Origin: an uncultured Dorea sp.
GTDB lineage: Bacteria > Bacillota > Clostridia > Lachnospirales > Lachnospiraceae
Direction of reading: 5' to 3'
Length of the DNA: 64,000 nucleotides
Assembly: GCA_947652615.1 (NCBI GenBank)
Contig: CANTDX010000012.1
Location: forward strand, 1-64,000
The position numbers were made by a program, and so were the translations under genes. Positions 46,475 through 58,730 of the stretch are shown piece by piece; position 1 is the stretch's first letter; each line of letters opens with the position of its first letter. The notes below the pieces were generated by a model. That model saw nothing but the letters and a program-made list of their open reading frames with translations. It was not told the origin of the DNA and searched no databases.

Positions 46475-46581
46475 TCCTCTCCTTTCTTAAATAGCTGCAT
46501 GTCTTTTCTCATGGAAATCGGCATGAATCCTGCCTTAGAATTATATAGAATATAATTGAAATATTATGGTATATCCATTAT

Positions 46582-46612
46582 AAAAAAGCCCTGCAGAAAT
46601 TGCAAGGCTTTT
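46582..46612 (-). terminator. Terminator of efp
   Basis: GCCCTGCA/TGCAAGGC stem with a five-base loop, flanked by T run on the minus strand. Confidence 0.85.
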
Positions 46613-46633
46613 CGTATGCCATATTTCGACAAA

Positions 46634-47191
46634 TTATGCTCTGGATAAATACTGCCCGGTACGGGTGTCGATCTTGATCTTCTCCCCCTGCTCCACAAAC
46701 AGCGGAACCATAACCTGAGCGCCGGTCTCAACGATCGCCGGCTTCGTCGCACCTGTCGCCGTATTCCCCTTCACACCCGGCTCTGACTCTGTGATCACAA
46801 GCTCAACTGTGAACGGCGGCTCGATCGCAAATACCTTCCCCTGATAAGACTTCATGGAAACCACCTCGTTCTCCTTCACGAACTTCAAAGCGTCGCCCAC
46901 ATCGTCTTTGCCCACCGGCGTCTGCTCATAGGTCTCCATATCCATAAAGTAATACAAGTCGCCGTCATTATACAGGTATTGTACTTCCTTCCTCTCGATA
47001 AATGCCTTCTTCAGCACATCCTTCGACGGGTTGAATGTTCTCTCAACTACACCGCCGTTGATCACGTCTTTTAACTTCGTACGGACAAACGCGGAACCCT
47101 TTCCTGGTTTTACGTGCAAGAATTCCAGACATTCATACACCTTCCCGTCAATCTCATAAGTAGTACCCTTCTCAATATAAGCATCTGCCAT
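46634..47191 (-). CDS. efp: Translation elongation factor P
   Basis: 185 residues in three beta barrels. It rescues ribosomes stalled at polyproline. The loop residue that is modified in many species is Lys31 in [10 protein letters not shown]. The C-terminal barrel ends [14 protein letters not shown] as expected. The start ATG at 47191 follows AAGGAGG; the frame is open 13 codons earlier. No modification enzyme is adjacent. The first ten residues ([10 protein letters not shown]) are atypical, where most EF-P begin with an ISAGDFRKG-like stretch. Confidence 0.95.
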   Translation of the reverse strand: MADAYIEKGTTYEIDGKVYECLEFLHVKPGKGSAFVRTKLKDVINGGVVERTFNPSKDVLKKAFIERKEVQYLYNDGDLYYFMDMETYEQTPVGKDDVGDALKFVKENEVVSMKSYQGKVFAIEPPFTVELVITESEPGVKGNTATGATKPAIVETGAQVMVPLFVEQGEKIKIDTRTGQYLSRA

Positions 47192-47380
47192 TCTATAAAT
47201 CCTCCTTAGCCGCGCCAAACGCGCATTCATACATTCATTTTTCCTTTTTTCATTCTATAATAGATTACGCCTTTTTTCAACCTTTTTTTCTTCACAAAAA
47301 TTCATTTGACATTTCTGCATGATACATTCTACAATAAACAAGTATGTAATCTAAAAAAACTATATTTTGGAGGCATGATT

Positions 47381-48031
47381 ATGAAAAAAGCAACCTTACT
47401 TCTTCTATGTACGGTCCTTCTTGCCGCTGTCATCACCGGATGCAGTTCGGACAAGAAGGACGAGGGCAAGGCCAAACAAGAAGCTTCCGATCAATCCGGC
47501 GATGAGACGGACGATCACAAGGAAGACCTGCTAAGCGGCCTGCACCACGCCGAGATCGAGATCAACGATTACGGTACCATCACCCTTGAGCTTGATGCCG
47601 ATACCGCTCCCATCTCGGTCACCAACTTTGTAACCCTTGCCAAAGACGGATTCTATGACGGGCTCACCTTCCACCGTATCATCAGCGGATTTATGATCCA
47701 GGGCGGCGACCCGTCAGGCAATGGAACCGGCGGATCTGACACCGAGATCAAAGGCGAATTCTCAAGCAACGGCGTGGAGAATAACATCGCCCACGAACGG
47801 GGCGTGATCTCCATGGCCAGATCCCAGAAGCCCGACAGCGCGTCCTCCCAGTTCTTCATCGTGCATCAGGACAGCCCTCATCTTGACGGGGACTATGCTG
47901 CCTTTGGACATGTAACCTCCGGTATCGAGATCGTAGACCAGATCTGCGAGAACACACCGGTACAGGATGACAACGGAACGGTAGACGCCGGCGACCAGCC
48001 TGTGATCAAGGCCATTCGGGTAATCGACTAA
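47381..48031 (+). CDS. Peptidyl-prolyl isomerase (cyclophilin) lipoprotein
   Basis: Lipobox ITGC at Cys21, then a charged linker to about residue 55. The cyclophilin domain has the catalytic [40 protein letters not shown] and [16 protein letters not shown]. It should help fold proteins outside the membrane. The start ATG at 47381 has GGAGG seven bases upstream. It is the only plus-strand gene in this stretch; its last codons form part of its own terminator. Confidence 0.95.
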   Translation: MKKATLLLLCTVLLAAVITGCSSDKKDEGKAKQEASDQSGDETDDHKEDLLSGLHHAEIEINDYGTITLELDADTAPISVTNFVTLAKDGFYDGLTFHRIISGFMIQGGDPSGNGTGGSDTEIKGEFSSNGVENNIAHERGVISMARSQKPDSASSQFFIVHQDSPHLDGDYAAFGHVTSGIEIVDQICENTPVQDDNGTVDAGDQPVIKAIRVID

Positions 48032-48048
48032 CGTTGATTACCCTTTTT
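48018..48048 (+). terminator. Terminator overlapping two convergent stop regions
   Basis: GGGTAATC (48018-48025) pairs with GATTACCC (48036-48043), followed by five T. The stem includes the last codons of the cyclophilin gene, and overlaps the last codons of yqeG on the other strand (ending at 48028). Confidence 0.85.
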
Positions 48049-48540
48049 CAGGCTCTTTTTGTAGAAATGCAGCACGATCCTCTCCAGATAACGCTTCAGC
48101 ACGATCTGGATCTCTTCTTTGGGGTGGATCGGCCTCACAAGGATATTGCGGATCCCTGCCCGCTTCGCCCCCCACACATCCGTAAAGAGCTGATCGCCTA
48201 TAAACAGGGAATTCTCCTTGTCTGTCCCCATGATCTCCATGGCCCTCACATAATTCTTCGTGGACGGCTTGTGGGCGTTATAGACATAATCCACCCCGAT
48301 ATCCTGGTTGAACATCTTCACCCTTGGTTCCTGATTGTTCGAGATCAGGCAGCATCGGAAGCCGATCCTCTTAAGCCGGTCAAAAAGAGCTGCCGCCCTC
48401 CTGTCTGCCGGCGCTCCGTGGGGCACCAACGTATTATCGATATCAAAGATCAGCCCCCTGTATCCTTCCTCATATAATTGTTCAAAATCGATCACATATG
48501 TGGACGCCACATATCTGTCTGGAAAAAACATATCAAACAT
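48028..48540 (-). CDS. yqeG: YqeG family HAD phosphatase
   Basis: 170 residues. The HAD motifs are clear: [13 protein letters not shown] (motif I, with two Asp), CLISNNQEP (motif II), K in NAHKPSTKN, and [17 protein letters not shown] (motif IV). This fits the YqeG/PGP-type group often encoded next to aroE/aroK. The start ATG overlaps the aroK stop by one base (TAATG). Family members dephosphorylate phosphatidylglycerophosphate in some species; the sequence does not settle this here. Confidence 0.9.
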   Translation of the reverse strand: MFDMFFPDRYVASTYVIDFEQLYEEGYRGLIFDIDNTLVPHGAPADRRAAALFDRLKRIGFRCCLISNNQEPRVKMFNQDIGVDYVYNAHKPSTKNYVRAMEIMGTDKENSLFIGDQLFTDVWGAKRAGIRNILVRPIHPKEEIQIVLKRYLERIVLHFYKKSLKKGNQR

Positions 48541-49067
48541 TACTCTTCCATCTCCATCAGACGCTTCACAAGCTCTTCACATACCTGAGTCACCGTCTTA
48601 TTATCCGTATTGACCACGATGTCCGCAGCAGCCTCATATCTGTCCCGCCGCTGCTCCATCAACTCTAAGATTCCCTCTACATTCTTCCTGCCGTCCAACA
48701 ACGGCCTGCCGTCACAGTCCTTCACACGCTCATAGACCGTCTCCGGGCTTGCGGTAAGAAGCACAACCTTCCCGTTCTTCTTCATCTGCACAACATTCTT
48801 CTCCCGCAGGGCCGCTCCTCCTCCGCAGGAGATCACCGTATTCTTGCGGGACTGCATCTCCACCAGCAGTCCCGTCTCCAGATCCCGGAAATACTCTTCC
48901 CCATGTGCAGCGAAGATCTCCGGGATGCTCATCTTCTCGCGCTTGGCGATCACCTGATCCATCTCTACGATCCTCATAGCAAACCTTGAGCTTAAGTATT
49001 CTGAAACCGTGGATTTGCCGGTTCCCATGAAACCGATCAGCACAATGTTATAGTCAAACCCGCTCAT
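48540..49067 (-). CDS. aroK: Shikimate kinase
   Basis: 175 residues. P-loop GFMGTGKS at 12-19, shikimate-binding Asp in VEMDQVI and Arg in EEYFRDLE, GGG in ISCGGGAALR, and lid Arg in DGRPLL. It catalyses the fifth step of chorismate synthesis. It is the first of a two-gene unit with yqeG, and its start follows GGAGAG. Confidence 0.95.
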   Translation of the reverse strand: MSGFDYNIVLIGFMGTGKSTVSEYLSSRFAMRIVEMDQVIAKREKMSIPEIFAAHGEEYFRDLETGLLVEMQSRKNTVISCGGGAALREKNVVQMKKNGKVVLLTASPETVYERVKDCDGRPLLDGRKNVEGILELMEQRRDRYEAAADIVVNTDNKTVTQVCEELVKRLMEMEE

Positions 49068-49097
49068 CTTATTCTCTCCTGTCCGTATCGTCTATTA

Positions 49098-49778
49098 TTA
49101 ATTATCCTTAAAATCTGCCAGCGTCTCTCCCACGTCTTCCCGGAACTTCTTCCACGCCTCTTCGTTCTCGACAAAATATTTGGGGCAGATCTTCCCCGTC
49201 ACATCATAGTGACGGATCACATTGTCTTCATTCAGGTCGAATTTCATACACAGCCACGCACATAACTGTACCATGGATCTGTAGGTCGCGTCGTTGAATT
49301 TCCCCGTCTCGTCCGGGTGGCAGCACTCTATGGATACCGTATCTATATTGCGGCTGTTCGAGGCATAAGCTACCTCCCAGGTCGGAACACACTGCACGAT
49401 CTCGCCTTTCAGGCCGACAACGAAATTACTGCTCACCTGGGTATCATGGCCGTCCTTCAAGCTCTCGAAATAATTCCTGTTATCTATGGCATCCGATCCC
49501 GGATTCGCCGTATAATGAACGACAATACCGGTAATCTTCTCCGTAGGCGTACCCGGCCTTGAATAAGGGTTCACCGTCAGAAGCTCCACATCGATCTCCG
49601 GCTCTACCGCTTCGATCTTCTCTCCCGTCTTCTCAAAATATTCATTGGTAAGCCAGGAAGGTTTGAATATCTTGATCAGTATCAATATCACCAACGCAAC
49701 GATCAAAAAGGCCAGTCCTGCACGCAGATATAATTGGATTCTTTTCTTTTTCTGGCTCTTTTTCTTCTTTTTCTTCAT
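49098..49778 (-). CDS. Membrane-anchored N-acetylmuramoyl-L-alanine amidase (Amidase_2)
   Basis: 226 residues from ATG 49778, with CGGAG upstream; the frame begins nine codons earlier with GTG. A Lys-rich N-terminus and one membrane helix (LRAGLAFLIVALVILILIKI) anchor the enzyme. The catalytic domain has zinc ligands His in IVVHYTANPG, and His and Cys in IRHYDVTGKICP. It would cleave the stem peptide from muramic acid in the wall. It carries no separate wall-binding domain. Confidence 0.9.
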   Translation of the reverse strand: MKKKKKKSQKKKRIQLYLRAGLAFLIVALVILILIKIFKPSWLTNEYFEKTGEKIEAVEPEIDVELLTVNPYSRPGTPTEKITGIVVHYTANPGSDAIDNRNYFESLKDGHDTQVSSNFVVGLKGEIVQCVPTWEVAYASNSRNIDTVSIECCHPDETGKFNDATYRSMVQLCAWLCMKFDLNEDNVIRHYDVTGKICPKYFVENEEAWKKFREDVGETLADFKDN

Positions 49779-49916
49779 GACTTTCTCCGCTTTGTATTTT
49801 GACACTTATATAATATGTCATCCGACGTCTGTTTGATGACCTCTTTATCATATCACGTAAAATTTATGTTTTCGTAAAAATTTCCTTAGGAATATATGAA
49901 GATGATCTAGCATGAG

Positions 49917-49976
49917 ATACCCCCAGCATACCGGAACTCCGGCAGACTGCCCGGATTCCCTGTACACTGAGGGTAT
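49917..49976. other. Long imperfect hairpin downstream of galM
   Basis: ATACCC (49917) pairs with GGGTAT (49976) on the outside, CCGG/CCGG and CAG/CTG inside, and GGAA/TTCC in between, giving a 60-base stem-loop with bulges. It is not followed by a T run, so an ordinary terminator is not clear. It could be an RNA processing site or a repeat element. Confidence 0.45.
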
Positions 49977-49989
49977 TATGCACACTATC

Positions 49990-51021
49990 TTATCTCCGTC
50001 CAAACTGATAGGCCGTAGTCGTATCATAGACCTCTCCGGCCCGCACCACAGGGCCGGCAAACTGCTCCTTATGCACCGCATCCGGAAAATACTGAGACTC
50101 AAAGCATACGGCCTGCCGCTTCTTATAGACGGCTCCTTCCTTCCCCGCTTCCTCTACGATGAAGTTACCCGTATAGAACTGCATGCCGGGAAGATCTGTA
50201 TATACCTTCATCTCGATCCCTGTCTTCTTCGAATACATGGATGCAGCCTGACGGTATCCGCTTCCGTTCAGTACCCAGTTATGGTCGTAGCCCTGGCCGA
50301 AGATCAGCGCCTCGTAATCCGACTCAATCTCCTGTCCTATCGTCTTCGCCTCCCGGAAATCCATAGGCGTCCCTTCTACAGGGATCACATTCCCGGTCGG
50401 AATAGACTGTGCATCCGCTTCCGTATAGGCATCGGCATTGATCATAACCTCCTGATCCAACGCCAGGCCTGACGCATGCCCGGATAGGTTAAAATAACTG
50501 TGGTTCGTGAGGTTCAGAAGCGTATCCGCCTCCGGCGCCGCATGATAATGTATCTTCACCTCATTCTCCTGCGTCAGCGTATAGGTCACGCGGATGTCCG
50601 CCGCCCCCGGAAACCCCTGGTCGCCGTCAGGGCTGTGCAGCAGAAATGTTACATGGCTGTCATCCGCTTCTTCTGCCGTCCACATCCTCTTCCCATAATA
50701 GTTCCTGCCGCCGTGCAGGGTATTGGGACCGTCATTCTGTGTAAGCCCGTAAGTCCTGCCGTTCAACTCAAAGCTGCCGCCGCCGATACGGTTCGCCACT
50801 CTCCCCACTGTCTCACCGAAATACAGGGTTCCGGCTTCATAACCGCTCACATCATCATATCCAAGCACCACATCCCTAAGCTTCCCCTCCCGGTCCGGGA
50901 CCAACACCTTCACCAGCACAGCGCCATAGTCTGACACTGCCGCTTCCATACCGTTACCGTTCTTCAGAGTATATAATGCTGCCTTCTCGCCCTTTGACGT
51001 CGTTCCGAAATCACTTCTCAT
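49990..51021 (-). CDS. galM: Aldose 1-epimerase (galactose mutarotase)
   Basis: 343 residues. The beta-sandwich signatures are NDGPNTLHGG and LTNHSYFNLSGH (His residues), GYDHNWVL, and PGMQFYTGN, with the base Glu near the C-terminal part (VCFESQYFPDAV). It interconverts alpha and beta hexoses before galactokinase. No Leloir genes are adjacent. It lies 31 bases downstream of guaB in the same direction, so it may share its transcript. Confidence 0.92.
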   Translation of the reverse strand: MRSDFGTTSKGEKAALYTLKNGNGMEAAVSDYGAVLVKVLVPDREGKLRDVVLGYDDVSGYEAGTLYFGETVGRVANRIGGGSFELNGRTYGLTQNDGPNTLHGGRNYYGKRMWTAEEADDSHVTFLLHSPDGDQGFPGAADIRVTYTLTQENEVKIHYHAAPEADTLLNLTNHSYFNLSGHASGLALDQEVMINADAYTEADAQSIPTGNVIPVEGTPMDFREAKTIGQEIESDYEALIFGQGYDHNWVLNGSGYRQAASMYSKKTGIEMKVYTDLPGMQFYTGNFIVEEAGKEGAVYKKRQAVCFESQYFPDAVHKEQFAGPVVRAGEVYDTTTAYQFGRR

Positions 51022-51052
51022 CTCTTAAACCTCTCTTATAAATCTGCCGCTC

Positions 51053-52585
<1,533 letters not shown>

Positions 52586-52631
52586 TTATGATACCACTTG
52601 TCAACTATTTTCTTAGGCTTTTCTCATATCT

Positions 52632-53123
52632 TTAACGGCGGATGACCTTCCTTGGGGCAAGCATATAGAATCCTTCAATAATCGTATCATTCGGCTCGAA
52701 TATAATCTTCTTCTTCTCCCCCTGTCCCGACACGATCAGCGCATACAGCTTAGCCTGTCCTGTCCTGGAGCTGAAGTCATACGTCCTCGCGTTCTGATAC
52801 TGATGAAGCTCTGCGGCATCTGCCGGCGCGAGCAGCTCCATATCCGCTACATTCATGGAGAACTGCTTCTTCCTCTTCGCCTTGTTCATGATCTTATCAA
52901 TATCCAGGTCACCGTTCACGAACAGATATTCATACTCCACCTTAAGCCGCCCAAATATGAACACGTCAAGCGCGATCATAATAACCGGCAGGATAATGAT
53001 CCCCGGAAACATCATAATAGCCAGAAACGAAACGATCGTCGCCGCCACCAGTACCGCCTTGATCACAATGTCCTTCATATCCGTCTGCTTCTTCACCATC
53101 TGTTCTGTATAGTAATCATTCAT
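52632..53123 (-). CDS. DUF6106-like membrane protein
   Basis: 163 residues with one or two membrane helices at about 22-57 (AVLVAATIVSFLAIMMFPGI, IILPVIMIALDVFIFG), a YEYLFVNGDLDIDKIMNKAKRKK loop and a beta-rich C-terminal half ending FEPNDTIIEGFYMLAPRK. The family assignment is from memory of Lachnospiraceae proteins of this pattern; role unknown. Start follows GGAGGAG. It lies between groEL and guaB. Confidence 0.75.
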   Translation of the reverse strand: MNDYYTEQMVKKQTDMKDIVIKAVLVAATIVSFLAIMMFPGIIILPVIMIALDVFIFGRLKVEYEYLFVNGDLDIDKIMNKAKRKKQFSMNVADMELLAPADAAELHQYQNARTYDFSSRTGQAKLYALIVSGQGEKKKIIFEPNDTIIEGFYMLAPRKVIRR

Positions 53124-53219
53124 CTTCTACTCCTCCGTACTCTTTATTGGGCCGGACTATTCATCCCGGTACCCTGTATGATGATTTATATGTATTGTAT
53201 CATACTTTAGGGGTAAAAG

Positions 53220-53243
53220 AAAACTCCTCATATGAGGAGTTTT
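53220..53243 (-). terminator. Terminator of groESL
   Basis: AAAACTCCTCAT and ATGAGGAGTTTT form a perfect 24-base palindrome, followed by TCTTTT on the minus strand. Confidence 0.9.
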
Positions 53244-53260
53244 CAAAAAATTAATGATTC

Positions 53261-54907
<1,647 letters not shown>

Positions 54908-54973
54908 CTAAATTATTGAATGATCTAACTGTATCTTCTATCTGTAATATTCTAAATCATGATGGTCAGACGT

Positions 54974-55258
54974 CTACTCGCAGATTGCAAGAATGTCATC
55001 CTGCTTTACGATGATATATTCTTCATCATCGATCTCTACGGTTGTTCCAGAATATTTGGAATAGATCACCTGCTGTCCGACTGCTACATTCATCTTCACT
55101 TCCTTGCCGTCTACGGTTCCGCCCGGCCCAACAGCGATAACCTCTGCCTGCTGCGGCTTTTCCTTGGACTGTCCGGGAATCACGATCCCTGACTTCGTGG
55201 TTTCCTCTGCAACCAACTGCTTTAATACAACTCTGTCTCCTAATGGTACTAACTTCAT
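54974..55258 (-). CDS. groES: Co-chaperonin GroES
   Basis: 94 residues with LVPLGDRVVLKQL, the mobile loop KSGIVIPGQSKEKPQ, and the C-terminal EEYIIVKQDDILAI. It caps the GroEL ring. The start ATG follows AAAGGAGG. Transcribed from the CIRCE-regulated promoter upstream. Confidence 0.98.
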   Translation of the reverse strand: MKLVPLGDRVVLKQLVAEETTKSGIVIPGQSKEKPQQAEVIAVGPGGTVDGKEVKMNVAVGQQVIYSKYSGTTVEIDDEEYIIVKQDDILAICE

Positions 55259-55291
55259 AAATTTATGCCTCCTTTAATAATTACAACTTTG

Positions 55292-55361
55292 TTAGCACTC
55301 ATAAAAAGAGAGTGCTAAAAGACTCTAGATATAAAATAGCACTCTCTTCCGACTTTGTCAA
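55292..55361 (-). promoter_or_regulatory. groESL promoter with CIRCE operator
   Basis: TTAGCACTC-N9-GAGTGCTAA at 55292-55318 is a perfect CIRCE, the HrcA binding site. On the minus strand TTGACA (complement of 55356-55361), 17 bases and TATTTT (complement of 55333-55338) form the promoter. A further half site, TAGCACTC at 55337-55344, overlaps the spacer. HrcA is not in this window. Confidence 0.95.
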
Positions 55362-55373
55362 CACACTTTATAT

Positions 55374-55679
55374 TTAGTTTACAAGATTTTTATAAAATCC
55401 ATTCTTGATCTTAAACTTAAGTACCTTCCCGGACTTGTTCCAGTACCTCTCCACAACGGCGCCCATGCACGCCATCTCGCCTTCCGATGTGCCGATCCTG
55501 CACTCATAATTCCCGTCCAGTGAAAAATCCGTAATATCCGTATCCTCCGCTATCAAGTATATGCTTTCTTCTTCCGGTTTATACGTGATAATACTGCAGC
55601 GATGAACTTTCTCATCAAACCTGCCTTCTTTGAGTACCATACGGTTCATTCTGATATCCGCCCGGCATCCCTCATACAT
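55374..55679 (-). CDS. Small PilZ-like or beta-barrel protein, unknown
   Basis: About 101 residues from ATG 55679; a TTG nine codons upstream is an alternative start. Sequence is mostly beta: KVHRCSIITYKPEEESIYLI, FSLDGNYECRIGTSEGEMAC, VERYWNKSGKVLKFKIKNGFYKNLV. The tail resembles short Lachnospiraceae proteins of unknown role. It is just upstream of groES, but separated from it by the CIRCE promoter. Confidence 0.6.
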   Translation of the reverse strand: MYEGCRADIRMNRMVLKEGRFDEKVHRCSIITYKPEEESIYLIAEDTDITDFSLDGNYECRIGTSEGEMACMGAVVERYWNKSGKVLKFKIKNGFYKNLVN

Positions 55680-55713
55680 GCTGCCACATTCCCTTCTGCT
55701 CTCCAATCACAGA

Positions 55714-55741
55714 TAAGGGTATCAGTCCCCCGATACCCTTA
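55714..55741 (-). terminator. Hairpin after codY
   Basis: TAAGGGTATC and GATACCCTTA are perfect arms with an 8-base loop, 11 bases after the codY stop codon. T run is weak. Confidence 0.7.
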
Positions 55742-55751
55742 TTGTTACAGA

Positions 55752-56534
55752 TCATTTCATACGTTCTGCCTTGATATGCTCCAATTCGGTGAATACATAG
55801 TCATTCACAACCTTGATATAGGTTCCCTTCATACCGGAAGAACGCGACTCGATCACGCCCGCGCTCTCAAACTTCCTGAGGGCGTTGACAATGACCGACC
55901 TGGTGATCCCTACTCTGTCGGCAATCTTGCTGGCAACCAGGATCCCTTCCGTCCCGTCTAATTCTTCAAAAATATGGATGATCGCCTCAAGCTCTGAATA
56001 GGACAGGGTACTGATCGCCGACTGCACGATATGCTCCTTCCTGGTCTCTTCTGCGTTCTCCTCATTCACAGACCGGAGCATCTCTAAGCCCACGACCGTC
56101 GTCCCATACTCGCTCAGTATGATATCATCAATCTCATACATCTGTTCCTTCTTGTAGATAAATAATGTGCCGAGACGCTCGCCCGCGATATCGATCGGCG
56201 TAATGATCGCCTGATATCCCGCAACTGCCTCCTCTGAGAAGCCTAATGTCTGCAGATTCACATTCTCCTTCGTGGACAGGATACTTAACAGCCGTTCATT
56301 CAGCATACCGTCAATATGCCGGCCAACCTCCTGTTCAATCAGCTCCCGGATATACGGAACCGCATCACACTTGCTTCCGCCCAGCACCTTTCCCTTCTTA
56401 CTGACAACAAGCACATTGGAATCCAAGATCTCAGTAAGTACCTCGCAGATATCAGTAAATACTACCTTACTTGAATTGTTATTGTGCAGTAATTTATTGA
56501 TTTTTCTGGTTTTATCTAATAATTGTACACTCAT
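55752..56534 (-). CDS. codY: Global regulator CodY
   Basis: 260 residues: an N-terminal GAF domain that binds branched-chain amino acids (MSVQLLDKTRKINKLL start, VFTDICEVLTEILDSNVLVVS) and a C-terminal winged helix with the recognition helix in ASKIADRVGITRSVIVNALRK. It represses amino-acid and transport genes when GTP and Ile/Leu/Val are plentiful. ATG 56534 has CGGAGG upstream; the frame is open 12 codons before it. Directly follows topA, with no trmFO gene between them. Confidence 0.97.
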   Translation of the reverse strand: MSVQLLDKTRKINKLLHNNNSSKVVFTDICEVLTEILDSNVLVVSKKGKVLGGSKCDAVPYIRELIEQEVGRHIDGMLNERLLSILSTKENVNLQTLGFSEEAVAGYQAIITPIDIAGERLGTLFIYKKEQMYEIDDIILSEYGTTVVGLEMLRSVNEENAEETRKEHIVQSAISTLSYSELEAIIHIFEELDGTEGILVASKIADRVGITRSVIVNALRKFESAGVIESRSSGMKGTYIKVVNDYVFTELEHIKAERMK

Positions 56535-56606
56535 TGGCAATCCTCCGTCCTTTGGAAGTAATATTATCATACAATTTCTTTTTTTTCAATTAATTTCGTA
56601 AATATT

Positions 56607-58694
56607 TTATTCCTGTTTCTCTTTTTTCTCCATATTTTCTACATAACCACATTTCTCATCGCTGCAGAGAAGCTTATTGCCCTTCTCCACCATATAGCTG
56701 CCGCACCGCGGACATTTCTTCGTAGAAGGCTTCTGCCAGGACATGAATTCACATTCCGGATTATCCTCGCATCCGTAATACTTTCTTCCCTTCTTCGTCT
56801 TGCGTATCACCACATCCTTGCCGCACACCGGACAGGCGACCCCGATCTTCTCGAGATACGGCTTCGTATTCCTGCATTCGGGGAATCCCGGACAGGCAAG
56901 GAAACGCCCGTGGGGTCCGTATTTGATCACCATGTTCCGTCCGCACTGGTCGCAGATCACATCAGTGACCTCATCCTCGATCTTCACCTGCTCCTGCTCT
57001 TCTTCCGCCTTCTCTACCGCCGCCTCAAGGTCCGGATAGAAGTTCTCTATGATCGTCTTCCAGTGGACCTTCCCTTCGGCGACGCCGTCCAGCAAACTCT
57101 CCATATTGGCCGTAAAATTCACATCCACAATACTGGGGAAGGACTGGAGCATAATGTGATTGACCACCTCTCCGATCTCTGTCAGATACAGGTTCTTATT
57201 CTCCTTCGCCACGTAACGCCTGGCAATGATGGTGGAGATGGTCGGCGCGTAGGTACTTGGACGCCCAATCCCCAATTCCTCCAAGGTCTTGACCAGAGCC
57301 GCTTCCGTATAATGTGCCGGCGGCTGAGTGAAATGCTGCTTCGTCTCGAAGTCTGTCTTCGTAAGCCTGGAACTCTTATCAAGCCCCTTCATCAGCACAT
57401 TGTTCTCTTCCTTCTCTTCTCCCGCCTCGGTGTATACGGTCCGGAAACCTTCGAACACGATCTTGGATGCCGCCACCGTGAACCGGTACTTTCCTGCCGC
57501 GATCCTGACGGAGGTCGTCTCGTATCTGGCAGGCTGCATCCTGCTGGCCACAAAACGCTTCCACACCAACTGATACAGGCGGAACTGGTCTCTGCTTAAG
57601 GAATCCTTCACTGCTGCCGGGCTTCGGCTCACATCCGTGGGCCGGATCGCTTCATGGGCATCCTGGATATTCTTATTGTTGTCCTTGCCCTTACCCTCGC
57701 TTACCGCCACATACTCCTCTCCGTAACTGGCTGCGATATACCCGCGCACATTCGCATCCGCTTCCTCGGAAACCCTGGTGGAATCGGTACGCAGGTAGGT
57801 GATAAGACCCACGGTCCCATTTCCCTTGATATCAATCCCTTCATAGAGCTGCTGTGCGATCCGCATCGTCTTCGCGGTAGCGAAATTCAGCGCCTTGGAC
57901 GCCTCCTGCTGCAGGGTACTGGTTGTGAAAGGCACCGGAGCCTTCTTCGTCCTCTCGCTCTTCTTGATCTCCTCTACCGTATATTCCGCCGACTCTACTT
58001 CTTTTAGGATCTCATCCAGCTCCTCTTTGGAATGGATCGTCATCTTCTTCTTATCTGTGCCGTAGAATTTGGCGGTCAGAAGCTTCCTCTCGCCGTCTAC
58101 CTTAAGCTTCGCATCTAGCGACCAGTATTCTTCCGGTATGAATGCATTGATCTCTTCTTCCCTGTCCGCGATGATCCGAAGCGCTACCGACTGTACCCGG
58201 CCCGCGCTTAAGCCTCTCTTCACCTTCGCCCACAGAAGCGGGCTGATCCTGTATCCCACAACTCTGTCTAAGATCCTGCGCGCCTGCTGGGCGTCTACAA
58301 GATCCATATCGATCTCTCTTGCGTTCTTCAGGGATGCCTTCACCGCATTCTTCGTAATCTCGTTGAAGCTGATGCGGTAAGTCTTCTTATCCTCTAACTT
58401 AAGCGCCTGGCTTAGATGCCACGATATCGCCTCTCCCTCGCGGTCCGGGTCAGTTGCAAGATAGACTTTATCCGCTTTCTTCACTTCCTTGCGGAGTCCG
58501 GCAAGGATATCTCCCTTCCCACGGATCGTGATGTACTTTGGCTCATAATCATGCTCCACATCGACCCCAAGCTGACTCTTAGGCAAGTCTCTTACATGTC
58601 CGTTGGATGCGGTAACCACATAATTACTTCCTAAAAATTTCTTTATTGTCTTCACCTTAGCAGGTGACTCCACGATTACAAGATAGCGTGCCAT
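56607..58694 (-). CDS. topA: DNA topoisomerase I
   Basis: 695 residues. Toprim domain with VIVESPAKVKTIKKFLG and DPDREGEAISWHL, active Tyr in LITYLRTDSTRVS. Three C4 zinc ribbons at the C-terminus: CDQCG with CPGFPEC, CPVCG with CEDNPEC, and CPRCG with CSDEKC. It relaxes negative supercoils. Between dprA and codY, all on the minus strand. Confidence 0.98.
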   Translation of the reverse strand: MARYLVIVESPAKVKTIKKFLGSNYVVTASNGHVRDLPKSQLGVDVEHDYEPKYITIRGKGDILAGLRKEVKKADKVYLATDPDREGEAISWHLSQALKLEDKKTYRISFNEITKNAVKASLKNAREIDMDLVDAQQARRILDRVVGYRISPLLWAKVKRGLSAGRVQSVALRIIADREEEINAFIPEEYWSLDAKLKVDGERKLLTAKFYGTDKKKMTIHSKEELDEILKEVESAEYTVEEIKKSERTKKAPVPFTTSTLQQEASKALNFATAKTMRIAQQLYEGIDIKGNGTVGLITYLRTDSTRVSEEADANVRGYIAASYGEEYVAVSEGKGKDNNKNIQDAHEAIRPTDVSRSPAAVKDSLSRDQFRLYQLVWKRFVASRMQPARYETTSVRIAAGKYRFTVAASKIVFEGFRTVYTEAGEEKEENNVLMKGLDKSSRLTKTDFETKQHFTQPPAHYTEAALVKTLEELGIGRPSTYAPTISTIIARRYVAKENKNLYLTEIGEVVNHIMLQSFPSIVDVNFTANMESLLDGVAEGKVHWKTIIENFYPDLEAAVEKAEEEQEQVKIEDEVTDVICDQCGRNMVIKYGPHGRFLACPGFPECRNTKPYLEKIGVACPVCGKDVVIRKTKKGRKYYGCEDNPECEFMSWQKPSTKKCPRCGSYMVEKGNKLLCSDEKCGYVENMEKKEKQE

Positions 58695-58730
58695 AACCTT
58701 GCTTCCTCCATATAACTAGCATTTGTCCTC

